A DNA stretch of 64,000 bases, taken from assembly GCA_003725745.1 (NCBI GenBank), contig RHDP01000001.1, positions 985,001 through 1,049,000 on the forward strand, in the 5' to 3' direction. The notes below the pieces were generated by a model. It saw nothing but the letters and a program-made list of their open reading frames with translations, ran no database searches and had not been told where the DNA came from. The translations under genes were made by a program, and so were the position numbers. This document shows, in pieces, positions 18,091 through 28,740 of this stretch. Source of the DNA: Streptomyces sp. I6 (GTDB lineage: Bacteria; Actinomycetota; Actinomycetes; Streptomycetales; Streptomycetaceae). Positions within the stretch are counted from its first letter, which is position 1; each line of letters opens with the position of its first letter.

Positions 18091-19046
18091 TCAGACGGAG
18101 CCGAGCGCGGCGTCGCGCGCGGCGAGGAAGGCGTGATGCGGATCCCGGTCCGGGTAGGACCAGGGGTCCGGGGTGGCGTGCGGCCCGATGCGGTGGAAGA
18201 GGGCGGCGGCCTCGGCGGAGCGGCCCTCGCAGTACTTGGCGTGGGCGAGGAAGTTGAGGTCGAGACGGTTGCGCGGGTGGTCCTCTCCCTCCCACTCCAG
18301 CCACCAGTCGAAGGCCGCCTTCATCACCTGGCGGGCCCGCCGGCTGGTCCAGTGGCCCGAGACGGCGGGGCCGGCGGGCCGGCCTCCGGCCGCGGCCAGC
18401 ACCCGGTACCGCTCGGTGTGCGCGACCACGGGCAGGACGGCGAGCGGGGAGTCGGCGGGGGCCTGCTCGGCCGCCCAGGACGCGAAGTCGTACACCTCGT
18501 GGAGCGGGTCCTGACCGGCGCCGACGTGGCGTTCGGCGAGCCGGGCGGCCATCAGGTGGTGGGCGTGGTGGTGTTCGGGTGGCGGACCCGTACCTCGTCG
18601 AAGAGGCGGACGACCTCCTCCTCCGTGCCCGTGGTGCGGGCGAGGAGCAACTGGGCGAGCCACGGGGTCGGGTCGTGGGGCGCCCGTCCCGCGGCCACCA
18701 GGCAGGCGGCCCTGGCGGACTCCGCTCGCTCCTTGCCCCGCAGGGCGGCCCGGACGGCTGCGCAGGCGAGCAGCGCGGCCGCATCGGGGCTGTCGGGCTC
18801 GGCGAGGAGCCAGTCGCGCGCCCAGGCCGCGCTGGAGGGCGGCTCGCCGAGGACGACGAGCCGATGGCCGCGGCGGTCCCAGTCGTCACCGGTGGCCGAG
18901 AGCAGCGAGCGGACCGCGTTCCAGCGCCCCTGGGCCAACTGGCCTCGCACGGATATGAGTTCGGTGTCGTCGAGCGCGGGGTCGAAGGACTGGCCGGAAC
19001 GCCCTGCGCGACGGCGACGGCCGAGCGGAGGCGGAGGTGGGGGCAT
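18091..19046 (-). CDS. conserved hypothetical protein, helical-repeat like (one frameshift)
   Basis: About 318 residues. The two halves (LDDTELISVRGQLAQGRWNAVRSLLSATGDDWDRR, and later HHHAHHLMAARLAERHVGAG) lie in different frames, joined by adding one C near 18573. Alternating Ala/Leu-rich helices and phrases such as FLAHAKYCEGRSAEAAALFHRIG suggest a TPR-like solenoid. Large Trp content (FDWWLEWEGEDHP) is notable. No catalytic motif is seen. The start at 19046 follows an AT-richer promoter-like stretch. It resembles a streptomycete family of unknown role, from memory. Confidence 0.72.
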
Positions 19047-19144
19047 CCGCGTTGCTACTTTCACATCAGACAGTGAGCGAATGATCGCTCTCAGCAAATC
19101 GGTAGGGAAGGCTCTGCGTCAAGGCCGGCCCCCTCCGGCGCCCC

Positions 19145-19212
19145 CACTGGCCCCTCCCCTGACCGTCCGCCGCCCCTCCACTGGCCCCTCCCCCGACCGT
19201 CCGCCGGATCGT
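19145..19212. repeat. 34-bp direct repeat, two copies
   Basis: Units starting at 19145 and 19179 share CACTGGCCCCTCCCC, then GACCGTCCGCCG, with one substitution in the shared part. They lie between the FAD dehydrogenase stop and the next gene. Confidence 0.75.
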
Positions 19213-19272
19213 CCGCTTCCCCTTGGTGTGCGAGGAGTCGCGTCCCGCCGGCGCCGCGGCCGTGCCGATCCG

Positions 19273-20928
19273 CTACGACACCGCCTTCGCCGCCGCCCGG
19301 CCCGCCGTGCGCCCCGAGAAGATGCAGCCGCCGAGGAAGGTGCCCTCCAGGGAGCGGTAGCCGTGGACACCGCCGCCGCCGAACCCGGCCGCCTCGCCCG
19401 CCGCGTACAGTCCCGGCAGCGGCTCCCCGCCGTCGGTGAGGACCCGGGAGGAGAGGTCCGTCTCCAGGCCGCCGAGCGACTTGCGGGTGAGGATGCTGAG
19501 CCGTACGGCGATGAGCGGACCGGCCGCGGGGTCGAGGACGCGGTGCGGGGCAGCGGTGCGGATCAGCTTGTCGCCGAGGTACCTCCGGGCTCCTCGGATG
19601 GCGGTGACCTGGAGGTCCTTGGTGAAGGGGTTGGCGATCTCGCGGTCGCGGGCGATGATCTCGCGGCGCAGCGCCGCCTCGTCGATGAGGGGTTCATCGG
19701 TGAGCGCGTTCATGCCGCGCACCAGCGCCGCCAGGTCCTTCTCGACGACGAAGTCCGCCCCGTTCTCCATGAACGCCCTGACCGGGCCGGGCACTCCGGC
19801 GCGCGCCCGGTCGATGACGCCGCGGACGGAGCGGCCCGTGAGGTCGGGGTTCTGCTCGGAGCCGGAGAGGGCGAACTCCTTGCCGATGATGCGCTCGTTG
19901 AGCACGAACCAGGTGTGGCCGTGGCCGGAGCGCGTGATGTGCTCCAGTGTCCCGAGCGTGTCGAAGCCCGGGAACAGCGGGACCGGCAGCCGCCGTCCGC
20001 GCGCGTCCAGCCAGAGCGACGAGGGCCCCGGCAGGATGCGGATGCCGTGCCGGGCCCAGATGGGGTTCCAGTTCTCGATGCCCTCGGTGTAGTGCCACAT
20101 GCGGTCGCGGTTGACGTGGCGGGCACCGGCCGACTCGGCGATGCCGAGCATCAGCCCGTCGACGTGGGCCGGGACGCCGGAGAGCAGCTTCCCGGGCGGA
20201 GTGCCGAGCCGGTCGGGCCACTGGGCGCGTACGAGGTCGTGGTTGCCGCCGATGCCCCCGGAGGTGACGACGACGGCCTGGGCGCGGAGTTCGAAGGAGC
20301 CGGCGGCCTCGCGGCTGCTCGCCTCCCCCCGCGGCACCGCGGACGGCTCCAGGACCTCCCCGGTGACGGTGTCGAGGGCGCCCGAGGTCCGGCCCAGCCC
20401 GGTCACCCGGTGGCGGAAGCGCAGTTCGACCAGCCCGCGGGCGACGCCCTCCCGCACCCGGCGCTCGAACGGCTCCACGAGACCGGGCCCGGTTCCCCAG
20501 GTGATGTGGAAGCGGGGCACCGAGTTGCCGTGTCCGCCGGCGTCGTAGCCGCCGCGCTCGGCCCAGCCGACGACGGGGAAGAACCTCACGCCCTGGGCGT
20601 GCAGCCAGGGCCGCTTCTCGCCCGCGGCGAAGTCGACGTACGCCTCCGCCCAGCGGCGCGGCCAGCGGTCCTCGTCGCGGTCGAACCCGGCCGTGCCGAG
20701 CCAGTCCTGCAGTGCCAGCGCATGGCTGTCCCTGATGCGCATCCGGCGCTGCTCCGGCGAGTCGACCAGGAAGAGCCCGCCGAACGACCAGTGGGCCTGC
20801 CCACCGATCGACTGCTCGGGTTCCTGGTCGAGCAGGAGGACCTTCCGCCCGGCGTCGGCGAGCTCGGCGGTGGCCGCGAGCCCCGCCAGCCCTGCCCCGA
20901 TCACGATGACATCAGCGTCGTACGGCAT
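19273..20928 (-). CDS. FAD-binding dehydrogenase (fumarate reductase / KstD-like flavoprotein)
   Basis: A 551-residue flavoprotein. The dinucleotide-binding motif is VIVIGAGLAGLAATAELADAG, followed by SIGGQAHWSFGGLF, the SGGIGGNHDLVR region and a C-terminal FAD motif (LPGLYAAGEAAGFGGGGVHG, then LEGTFLGGCIFSGRTAG). The family includes ketosteroid-delta1-dehydrogenase-like enzymes often annotated simply as FAD-binding dehydrogenase in actinomycetes. The substrate cannot be inferred. The ATG at 20928 begins MPYDADVIVIGAG, ideal for the family. It is monocistronic by spacing. Confidence 0.9.
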   Translation of the reverse strand: MPYDADVIVIGAGLAGLAATAELADAGRKVLLLDQEPEQSIGGQAHWSFGGLFLVDSPEQRRMRIRDSHALALQDWLGTAGFDRDEDRWPRRWAEAYVDFAAGEKRPWLHAQGVRFFPVVGWAERGGYDAGGHGNSVPRFHITWGTGPGLVEPFERRVREGVARGLVELRFRHRVTGLGRTSGALDTVTGEVLEPSAVPRGEASSREAAGSFELRAQAVVVTSGGIGGNHDLVRAQWPDRLGTPPGKLLSGVPAHVDGLMLGIAESAGARHVNRDRMWHYTEGIENWNPIWARHGIRILPGPSSLWLDARGRRLPVPLFPGFDTLGTLEHITRSGHGHTWFVLNERIIGKEFALSGSEQNPDLTGRSVRGVIDRARAGVPGPVRAFMENGADFVVEKDLAALVRGMNALTDEPLIDEAALRREIIARDREIANPFTKDLQVTAIRGARRYLGDKLIRTAAPHRVLDPAAGPLIAVRLSILTRKSLGGLETDLSSRVLTDGGEPLPGLYAAGEAAGFGGGGVHGYRSLEGTFLGGCIFSGRTAGRAAAKAVS

Positions 20929-21169
20929 GGTTGCTGTCCCTCTCGGAGCGGGCGCCCGGTGGCGCGGCCCAGTGCGGTGGGCTCCGATCTTCTTTACGCG
21001 GCGGTAACTCGTCAACCGTTCCGGTCGGGGACAGCCGCTCCCCTCGGAAGAGAGCGGCGGCCCCGGCGGCCGCGACCGCCCGCCTCCGCCCCGGCCGCGC
21101 CTCCCGGCGGGACCGGCGGCCCGCTCCGCGTGCGTTGAGAGCCCGCGCCGCAGCTGATGGGATAGGGGC

Positions 21170-21730
21170 ATGGACAGCGCCGGGCGGGACGCCGAGGAGA
21201 TCCTCGACATCGTCGACGAGTTCGACCAGGTCGTGGGCCAGGCACCGCGCGGCGAGGCGTACGCGCGGGGCCTTCGCCACCGCTGTGTGTTCGTCCTCGT
21301 CCGGGACGCGGGCGGGCGGGTCTTCGTGCACCGCCGTACGGCGACGAAGCTCGTCTTCCCATCGCTGTACGACATGTTCGTCGGCGGTGTCGTGGGCGCG
21401 GGCGAGTCGTACGACGACGCGGCACTGCGCGAGGCCGAGGAGGAGCTCGGGGTGTCCGGGCTGCCCCGGCCGGAACCGCTGTTCACGTTCCTCTACGAGG
21501 CGTCCGCCCAGGTGCCCGCCGGCGGGCCGGAACCCGTGTGGCACACGTGGTGGTCCGCGGTCTACGAGGTGCGCTGCGACGTCCCCGTACGACCGCAGGC
21601 CGAGGAGGTCGCCTGGTACGGCTTCCTGCCCGAGCCCGAACTCGAGGCGCGCCTCGCCGTATGGGAGTGGGTCCCCGACGGCCTCGCCGCGTACGAGCGG
21701 CTGCGGCGCAACCGGCGGCGGGAGCGCTGA
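21170..21730 (+). CDS. NUDIX hydrolase (Idi/YfcD-like)
   Basis: A 186-residue protein with a full NUDIX box between residues 70 and 93 (GVVGAGESYDDAALREAEEE followed by LGV) and an N-terminal region (EILDIVDEFDQVVGQAPRGEAYARGLRHRC) like isopentenyl-diphosphate isomerase-type NUDIX proteins of the YfcD branch. The usual substrates are nucleoside diphosphate derivatives; none can be set here. The ATG at 21170 is the first suitable start. The gene is followed by a short tandem repeat, then two small membrane protein genes on the same strand. Confidence 0.88.
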   Translation: MDSAGRDAEEILDIVDEFDQVVGQAPRGEAYARGLRHRCVFVLVRDAGGRVFVHRRTATKLVFPSLYDMFVGGVVGAGESYDDAALREAEEELGVSGLPRPEPLFTFLYEASAQVPAGGPEPVWHTWWSAVYEVRCDVPVRPQAEEVAWYGFLPEPELEARLAVWEWVPDGLAAYERLRRNRRRER

Positions 21731-21736
21731 GCAGGA

Positions 21737-21850
21737 GCCGGAAGAACCCGGGCGGCCCGGACGCACCGGGCGGAAGCCGGAAGAACCCGGGCGGCCCGGA
21801 CGCACCGGCCGGGAGCCGGAAGGAACCCGGGCGGGGAGCGGGCGCGGCCC
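21737..21850 (+). repeat. 39-bp tandem repeat, about three copies
   Basis: Units at 21737, 21776 and 21815 begin GCCGGAAGAACCCGGGCGG; the third is partial and has one added G. The array lies between the NUDIX and DUF202 genes. Confidence 0.8.
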
Positions 21851-21894
21851 CGCCGGAAGGTCCTGCGCGCCGCGGCGCGGGTAGGGTGCGGCGC

Positions 21895-22282
21895 GTGAGC
21901 GACTTCGTACGCAACCTGGGGCTGTGGCTCGCGCCGCGCCGGATCCACGAGGAGGGCGAGACCCCGACTACCGCTTCTCACTCGCCAACGAGCGCACGTT
22001 CCTCGCCTGGATCCGGACCGCGCTCGCGCTGATCGCGGGGGCTTCGCCGTCGACCAGTTCCTGCCGGACCTGCGATGGGGGATCCGGGTGGGGATGTCGC
22101 TCGCACTGATCGGGACCGGGGTGCTGTGCGCGTTCCGGTCGGTCCACCACTGGGTGCGCTGCGAACTCGCGATGCGGCGCGGGGAGGACCTGCCGCTGTC
22201 GCGCTTTCCGTCCGTGCTGGCGCTGGCGGTGGGTGCCGTCTCGGTCACCATGGTGGTGGTCGTGGCCTCGGGGCGCGGATGA
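21895..22282 (+). CDS. YidH/DUF202 family membrane protein (two frameshifts)
   Basis: A small membrane protein of about 129 residues. The start is GTG at 21895 ([22 protein letters not shown]), then [20 protein letters not shown], which is the DUF202 signature, and two further helices ending [12 protein letters not shown]. One C is missing near 21962 and one G near 22041. DUF202 proteins are short three-helix proteins of unknown role; homologues are fused to SPX domains in eukaryotic VTC proteins. Its stop overlaps the next start (ATGA), so the two DUF202-like genes are coupled. Confidence 0.82.
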
Positions 22283-22596
22283 ACGCGCTCATGCGCGATC
22301 CGGGGCTTCAGCCGGAGCGGACCCGGCTGGCCTGGCGGCGTACGACACTGGCGTTCACGGTGGCGGCGGTGCTCGCGGTGCGGCAGGTGGTGCAGCACGG
22401 TTCGGTGGCGGCGGGAGATGTCGTCGCCTTCGCGCTGAGCGCGGCGGTGTGGCTCGGCTTCCTCGCGGTGGCGCACCGGCGCATCCGGGCGATGGCCCTG
22501 CTGCGGCCGCCGGCTGCCATGCCCTTCGCCCAGGCGGCGGCCGCGACCCTCTGCACGCTGGCGCTCGCCGGGTTCGCCGTCGCGATCGTGTGGTGA
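22279..22596 (+). CDS. DUF202 family membrane protein
   Basis: A 105-residue protein. The N-terminus DPGLQPERTRLAWRRTTLAF carries the DUF202 hallmark (ERT.LAW.R), followed by three hydrophobic segments. The ATG overlaps the stop of the upstream DUF202 gene by 4 bases. Tandem non-identical DUF202 pairs are common in actinomycetes and may form a hetero-oligomer; that is inference. Confidence 0.88.
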   Translation: MNALMRDPGLQPERTRLAWRRTTLAFTVAAVLAVRQVVQHGSVAAGDVVAFALSAAVWLGFLAVAHRRIRAMALLRPPAAMPFAQAAAATLCTLALAGFAVAIVW

Positions 22597-22630
22597 GCCG
22601 CCGCGATCGTGCGCTGAGCCGCCGCGGGTG

Positions 22631-23568
22631 TCAGCCGGCGTCCGCGACCGATACGACGATCTTGCCCTGGGGGTGGCCCTCCTGGCTGAGCCGGTGGGCC
22701 TCGGCCGTACGCTCCAGCGGGAAGACCCGTGCCACGCGGACGGAGACGACTTCCTCCTCGGCGAGTTCGCTCAGCCGGTAGAGGTCGGCCGTGTTGGGCC
22801 GTACGAACAGATAGCGCCCGCCCAGTCCGGCGACTCCCGGGTCGGCGACCGAGGCGATCCTGCCGCCCTCGGCGAGCACCCGGACCGAGACCTCGAGGGC
22901 ATCGCCCCCCACACAGTCGACGACCGCGCTCACCCCGTCCGGGGCGAGGGCCCGTACCCGCTCGGCCAGCCCCTCACCGTACGCCACGGGTTCGGCGCCC
23001 AGGGCACGCAGGTACTCGTGCGACGACTCGCTTCCGGTGCCGATCACGCGTGCGCCGAAGTGCCGGGCCAGCTGGACCGCCGGCGATCCCACCCCGCCGG
23101 CCGCCGCATGGATCAGGACGGTGTCGCCCCGGCCCACCCCGCCCAGCCCCTGGGTGATCACCTGGTAGGCGGTGAGGCCGGCCAGCGGCAGACCGGCGGC
23201 CTCCTCGAAGCCCAGGTTGCGCGGCTTGCGCGCGAGGGTGCGGACCGGGGCCGCCACGTACTCGGCGAACGTGCCCCGTGACAGGAAGTCCTCGCGGACG
23301 TACCCGATGACCTCGTCGCCCTCGGAGAACTCGGGGACCGACACCCCCGGCCTGACGACGACGCCGGAGAGGTCCCAGCCCGGGACGACGGGGAAGACTG
23401 CGTCGAGCACCGGGTCCAGACGGCCTTCCCGGCACTTCCAGTCGACCGGGTTGACGGCCGCCGCGACCACCTTGACCAGGACGGAGTCCGGGCCGGTCCT
23501 GGGCATCGGGCGCTCGCCGAACTCCAGGACCTCGGGCCGCCGTAGCGGCGGTAGCTGATCGCCTTCAT
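22631..23568 (-). CDS. NADPH:quinone oxidoreductase-like MDR protein (one frameshift)
   Basis: A zinc-free medium-chain dehydrogenase/reductase of about 312 residues. Domain order is a GroES-like N-terminus (AAAVNPVDWKCREG, PVVPGWDLSGVV, GDEVIGYV), then a Rossmann domain (VLIHAAAGGVGSPAVQLARHFGARVIGT). No catalytic or structural zinc Cys clusters are present, as expected for quinone oxidoreductases. The first residues MKAISYRRYGGP are in a different frame from EVLEFGERP; adding one C near 23547 joins them. The start at 23568 is standard for the family. Physiological substrate unknown. Confidence 0.86.
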
Positions 23569-23928
23569 ACGTCCGACACTCCGGCCCGTCCGTGCCTCGC
23601 GCAAGCGGAGCGCCACTCCTCGCCGCAGGTCCCCCGCGGCACACCCAGCGGCGGACCCCCGCGCCGCGCCCCGCCGCACCTCGCCACAGGCCCCCGCGCC
23701 ACACCTCGGCGCACCTCGCCGCACCACGGATCCCCGCGCCACACCTCGCGGCACGGGGGTGCGCGAGACGGCGGTGCGCGAGACGGCCGTGCGCGAGACG
23801 GCCGTGCGCGAGACGGCCGTGCGCGAGACGGCGGTGCGCGAGACGGCGGAGCCGCGCGGTCGCGCGGCACGCCCTCGTGGTCCCGGTCTGCGCCGGCCGC
23901 ACCCCGCCACCCCCGCTCTGGACGACAT
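23569..23928. other. intergenic with low-complexity repeats between divergent genes
   Basis: No gene is seen. The left part (about 23630-23755) is built from imperfect CCCCGCGCCACACCTCG units; the right part carries the 15-bp array. The promoters of the divergent quinone oxidoreductase and phosphotransferase genes must lie in or beside it. Confidence 0.5.
23759..23848. repeat. 15-bp tandem repeat, six copies
   Basis: GTGCGCGAGACGGCS is repeated at 23759, 23774, 23789, 23804, 23819 and 23834 with only the last base varying (G or C). There are no spacers, so it is not a CRISPR array. Confidence 0.92.
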
Positions 23929-23942
23929 ACCGACCGGTCGGT
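23929..23942. promoter_or_regulatory. perfect 14-bp palindrome, probable TetR operator
   Basis: ACCGACCGGTCGGT reads the same on both strands and lies 45 bp before the phosphotransferase start. Related ACCGACYGG sequences occur before the SDR operon, the MHS transporter and the molybdopterin oxidoreductase. The TetR at 26422-27015 is the likely ligand-responsive repressor. Confidence 0.65.
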
Positions 23943-23986
23943 CATGATGAGTGCGACGATCTGCCGCCCCACCGGAGGTATCACCG

Positions 23987-25008
23987 ATGCGCTCAGTCCA
24001 CCCCCCGGGCCTCGACCCCGAGAAGCTGCGGGTCCATCTCGACCGCGCGCTGCCGGGACTGGTGAGGGGGCCGCTCGAGGCCCGGTGGATCCAGGGCGGC
24101 CGTTCGAACCTCACCTACTCCGTCACCGACGGCAGCGGCCGGTGGATCGTCCGCCGGCCGCCCCTCGGCCATGTGCTCGCCACCGCGCACGACATGAAGC
24201 GCGAGCACCGGGTCATCAGCGCGCTGCACCCGACGGCCGTCCCGGTGCCCGAGCCGCTGCTGCTGTGCGAGGACGAGGACGTGCTCGGCGCGCCCTTCTA
24301 CGTCATGGAGTTCGTGGAGGGCACCCCGTACCGGACGGCCGAGGAGCTCGCCCCCTCGGCCCCGAGCGCACCCGGGCGGCCGTCCTCGCCCTCGTCGACA
24401 CGCTCGTCGACCTCCACGCCCTGGACCCGGAGGCCGTGGGGCTGGGCGACTTCGGCCGGCCGGACGGCTTCCTGGACCGCCAGTTGCGCCGCTGGGGCAA
24501 GCAACTGGCCGCCTCCAGGGGCAGGGAACTCGCGGGCATCGACGAGCTGCACGCCGCCCTCGGGCGCAACCTGCCGGACTCCCCCGCACCAACCGTCGTC
24601 CACGGCGACTACCGCCTCGACAACGTGCTGGTCGGCGAGGACGACCGGATCAGGGCGGTCCTCGACTGGGAGATGTCCACGCTCGGCGACCCGCTCACCG
24701 ATCTCGGGCTGCTGGTGATGTACAGCCGGAAGCTGGAGCTGCCGGACTCCCCCATCAGCACCACGGCCGGGGCCGCGGGCCACCCGGACGCCGCGGAGCT
24801 CGTCGAGCGGTACGCGGTCCGCTCCGGCCGGGACACCTCCGCCGTCTCCTGGTACACGGCGTTCGCCTGGTTCAAGCTCGCCGTGATCCTGGAGGGCATC
24901 CACTACCGCTACACCCTCGGCCAGACCGTCGGCGCCGGCTTCGACCGGATCGGCGAACTGGTGCCCCTGTTCATCGAGCACGGCCTCGCCACCCTCCAGG
25001 AAGGCTGA
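23987..25008 (+). CDS. phosphotransferase family protein (ACAD10/11-type APH domain; one frameshift)
   Basis: A protein-kinase-fold enzyme of about 340 residues. The kinase catalytic loop is VVHGDYRLDNVLV and the metal site is AVLDWEMSTLGDPLTDLG. The N-lobe (RWIQGGRSNLTYSVTDGSG) is in another frame; adding one C to CGCCCCCTCGG near 24350 joins the halves. In ACAD10/ACAD11 of animals a similar kinase domain is fused to an acyl-CoA dehydrogenase and phosphorylates 4-hydroxy acyl-CoAs for degradation. Here the two activities are adjacent genes 6 bp apart, which supports a similar hydroxy-acid route. The start at 23987 follows a GGAGG site. Confidence 0.85.
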
Positions 25009-25014
25009 ACACCC

Positions 25015-26229
<1,215 letters not shown>

Positions 26230-26421
26230 GCGTGGGCTGAAGGAGTGCCCGCAGGGCGGTACCGCCGGGGCCGTACCGGCAGGGCGGCGGCCGTCCGGCT
26301 CGCCGGGGGCTGCGGGCCTCCGGCGGCCGGGGCCTCTCGCTCGGCACCACTTCGCGGCGCCACCCGCGCGGTGGCCCCTTGCGCGTCGGGGCGCCCTGCG
26401 GTTCACGGCCCCGCGGGCCCG

Positions 26422-27015
26422 TCAGCGGCGCAGTGCCCGCAGCAGCAGGTCGGCCAGGTGGTCGGCCACCTGCTGCGGGCTGAGCGGACCGTCCGGGCGG
26501 TACCAGGTGGACAGATGGTGCACCGAGCCGAAGTGGTAGTCCACCACGAGGTCGGCGGGGGTCGCGGCGGAGAACACCCCGCTCTGCTGCCCCTCCTCGA
26601 TCAGCGCGCGGAACCGCTCGTGGTAGCGCCGGCGCTCGGCTCGGACCTGCTTGTTCTTCTCCGGGCTGAGGTGGTGCATGGAACGGAAGAAGATCGAGGC
26701 GTCGTCGAGGTTCTCGATGGTGGTGACGACGACGTCGGCGGCGGCCGACCTCAGCCGCTGCTCGACGGGGGCGTCCGCCTCGGCGAAGGCGTCGAGGCGT
26801 TCCTGCTGGAGCCTGAGCACCCGGGAGTAGACCTCCTGGAGGAGGTCCTCCTTGGAGCCGAAGTAGTGGTACAGGGCCCCCTTGGTGACGCCCGCCGCCT
26901 CGACGATCTCCTGGACGGACGTACGGTCGTAGCCCTGCTCCGCGAAGAGCCGGGTGGCGGTGGCCAGCAGCCTCTGGGGGACGGGCGTGCCGTTCCCGTC
27001 CGTCGTCCTGGCCAT
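26422..27015 (-). CDS. TetR family repressor of the acyl-CoA cluster
   Basis: A 197-residue regulator. The N-terminal helix-turn-helix is RLFAEQGYDRTSVQEIVEAA followed by GVTKGALYHYFGSKEDLL. The C-terminal ligand domain is helical. It is the last gene of the operon SDR - ligase - TetR on the minus strand, 70 bp after the ligase stop. Fatty-acid pathway TetR proteins often sense acyl-CoA. The palindromes at 23929 and 29541 (ACCGACYGGT) flank the cluster's two divergent promoters and are its likely operators, by inference. Confidence 0.9.
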   Translation of the reverse strand: MARTTDGNGTPVPQRLLATATRLFAEQGYDRTSVQEIVEAAGVTKGALYHYFGSKEDLLQEVYSRVLRLQQERLDAFAEADAPVEQRLRSAAADVVVTTIENLDDASIFFRSMHHLSPEKNKQVRAERRRYHERFRALIEEGQQSGVFSAATPADLVVDYHFGSVHHLSTWYRPDGPLSPQQVADHLADLLLRALRR

Positions 27016-27085
27016 TGCCGCCACCCGCCTTTCCGTTCGGTCGCCCTTGTGCCGCGCTCCCCGGTTGCCGGGGCCCGGCGGTGTC

Positions 27086-28740
27086 TCATGTGCGGGAACG
27101 CAGCTCCCGCCTGAGGATCTTCCCACTAGTCGTCTTCGGGAGCTCCTCGAGGATCTCGACCTGCCGGGGGTACTTGTACGCGGCGAGCCGGTCGGCACAG
27201 TATCCGGCGAGTTCGTCGGGGCCGACGGAGGTGCCGGGGCGGAGGCTGACGTACGCCTTGACGGTCTCGCCGCGGTAGGCGTGCGGCACGCCGACGACCG
27301 CCGCCTCCCGGACCGCGGGGTGGGTGTGCAGGACGTCCTCGACCTCGCGCGGCCAGACCTTGAAACCCGAGGCGTTGATCATGTCCTTCTTGCGGTCGAC
27401 CACGTAGAGCCAGCCGTCGGGGTCCATGAAGCCGATGTCCCCGGTGCGCAGCTCGCCGTCCGGGAACCCCGCCGCGGTGGCGTCGGGCAGCCGCCAGTAG
27501 CCCGGCACGACCTGCGGTCCCCGGACGGCGATCTCGCCGTGCTCGCCGAAGGGGACCTCCTCGCCGTGGTCGTCGAGGATCCGTACGACGGTGTCCGCCC
27601 CGGGGAGGCCGACGGAGAGGGCGCCGGAGGCGGGGTCGACCGGGGCCTCCTTCCCCGGGGGCACCGACGCGCAGGGCGCGGTGCACTCGGTGAGCCCGTA
27701 GCCGTTGCGGATGTAGGGGCCGAACTCCGCGCGGAACCTCTCCACCAGGGCGGGAGGCACGGGCGCGCCGCCGGAGGAGAGGACGGCGAAGGACGCGAAG
27801 TGGGCTGGTCCGGCGCCGGGGTGGGCGGCCAGGGCCATGAAAGCGGTGGAAGGGCCGACGGTGTAGGCGGGCCGGTGCTCCAGGAAGGCGTCGAGGACGA
27901 CGCCCGCCTCGAAGCGGTAGGCGAGCGCGAGCGTGCCCGCGTTGGCCACGCAGGCCGCCAGTTCGCACACCAGGCCCGTGATGTGGAAGAGCGGTGCGAG
28001 GGCGAAGTAGCAGGCGCCTTCGGGGACGGGGTGGCCGGTGCGCTGGCGCTCGGCGTTGTAGGTGATGCCGCCGTGGAGGTTCATGGCGCCCTTGGGTCTG
28101 CCGCTGGTGCCGGAGGTGTAGCTGATCAGGGCCACGTCGCCGGCCGCCGGGTCACGGCCCTCCGGTGCGGTGTACCCGGCGCGGGCGACGGCGACCAGGT
28201 CGTCGGTGTCGCCGGGCGGCGGCAGCCGCTCGAAGCCGAGGACCCGGGTGTCGTCGCGGCTCTGCAGGTCCAGCTCGCAGGCCGTGACGGTGAACCGTAC
28301 GGGGGTGGCGGTGGCGGTGCCGCGCAGCCCGGTCTCCCAGGCGCGGTCCGAGCAGATCAGCGCCGTCGCGCCGGAGTCCGCCAGGGCGTGGGTCACCTCG
28401 GCCGACTTGTACATGGGGTTCAGCGGGACGACGGTCGCCCCGGCCTTCCACGCGCCGAGCAGGGCGAGGACGAAGTGGGGGTGTTCTGGAGCATCAGGGC
28501 GACCCGGTCGCCCCGGGCCACTCCGCGGGCGGCGAGATGGCCGGCGACGGAGTCGGTGAGCGCGTCGGTCTCGCGGTAGCTCAGCCGCCCGTCGAAGTAG
28601 GCGAGGGCGGTGCGGTCCGGGGCCCGCCGGGCGGCGGCGCGGAAGGAGTGGACGACGCTCGCGGGCGGGTGCACGGGGGCGCGCTGGGCCGCGGTCAGCT
28701 GGGAGAGCCAGGGCCGGGCGGCGTAGTGGGAGGCACTCAC
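27086..28740 (-). CDS. AMP-binding acyl-CoA ligase (one frameshift)
   Basis: An adenylate-forming enzyme of about 552 residues that activates a carboxylic acid to acyl-AMP and acyl-CoA. Core motifs are ISYTSGTSGRPKGAM (P-loop-like A3), YGLTECT (A5), GELRTGDIG (A7), KDMINASGFKVWPREVE (A8) and PKTTSGKILRRELR with the catalytic Lys (A10). The N-terminal 80 residues (GTG at 28740, VSASHYAARPW) are in another frame; adding one C to AACACCCCCACTTC near 28483 joins them. Its start overlaps the SDR stop by 4 bases. Substrate is probably a medium/long-chain or aryl acid. Confidence 0.9.

Noticed and set aside
20931-21884. A plus-strand Arg-rich frame around the NUDIX gene
   Set aside because: It is out of frame with the clear NUDIX box and has no domains.
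23759-23848. 15-bp repeats as a CRISPR array
   Set aside because: Repeats are head-to-tail with no spacers, and no cas genes are present.
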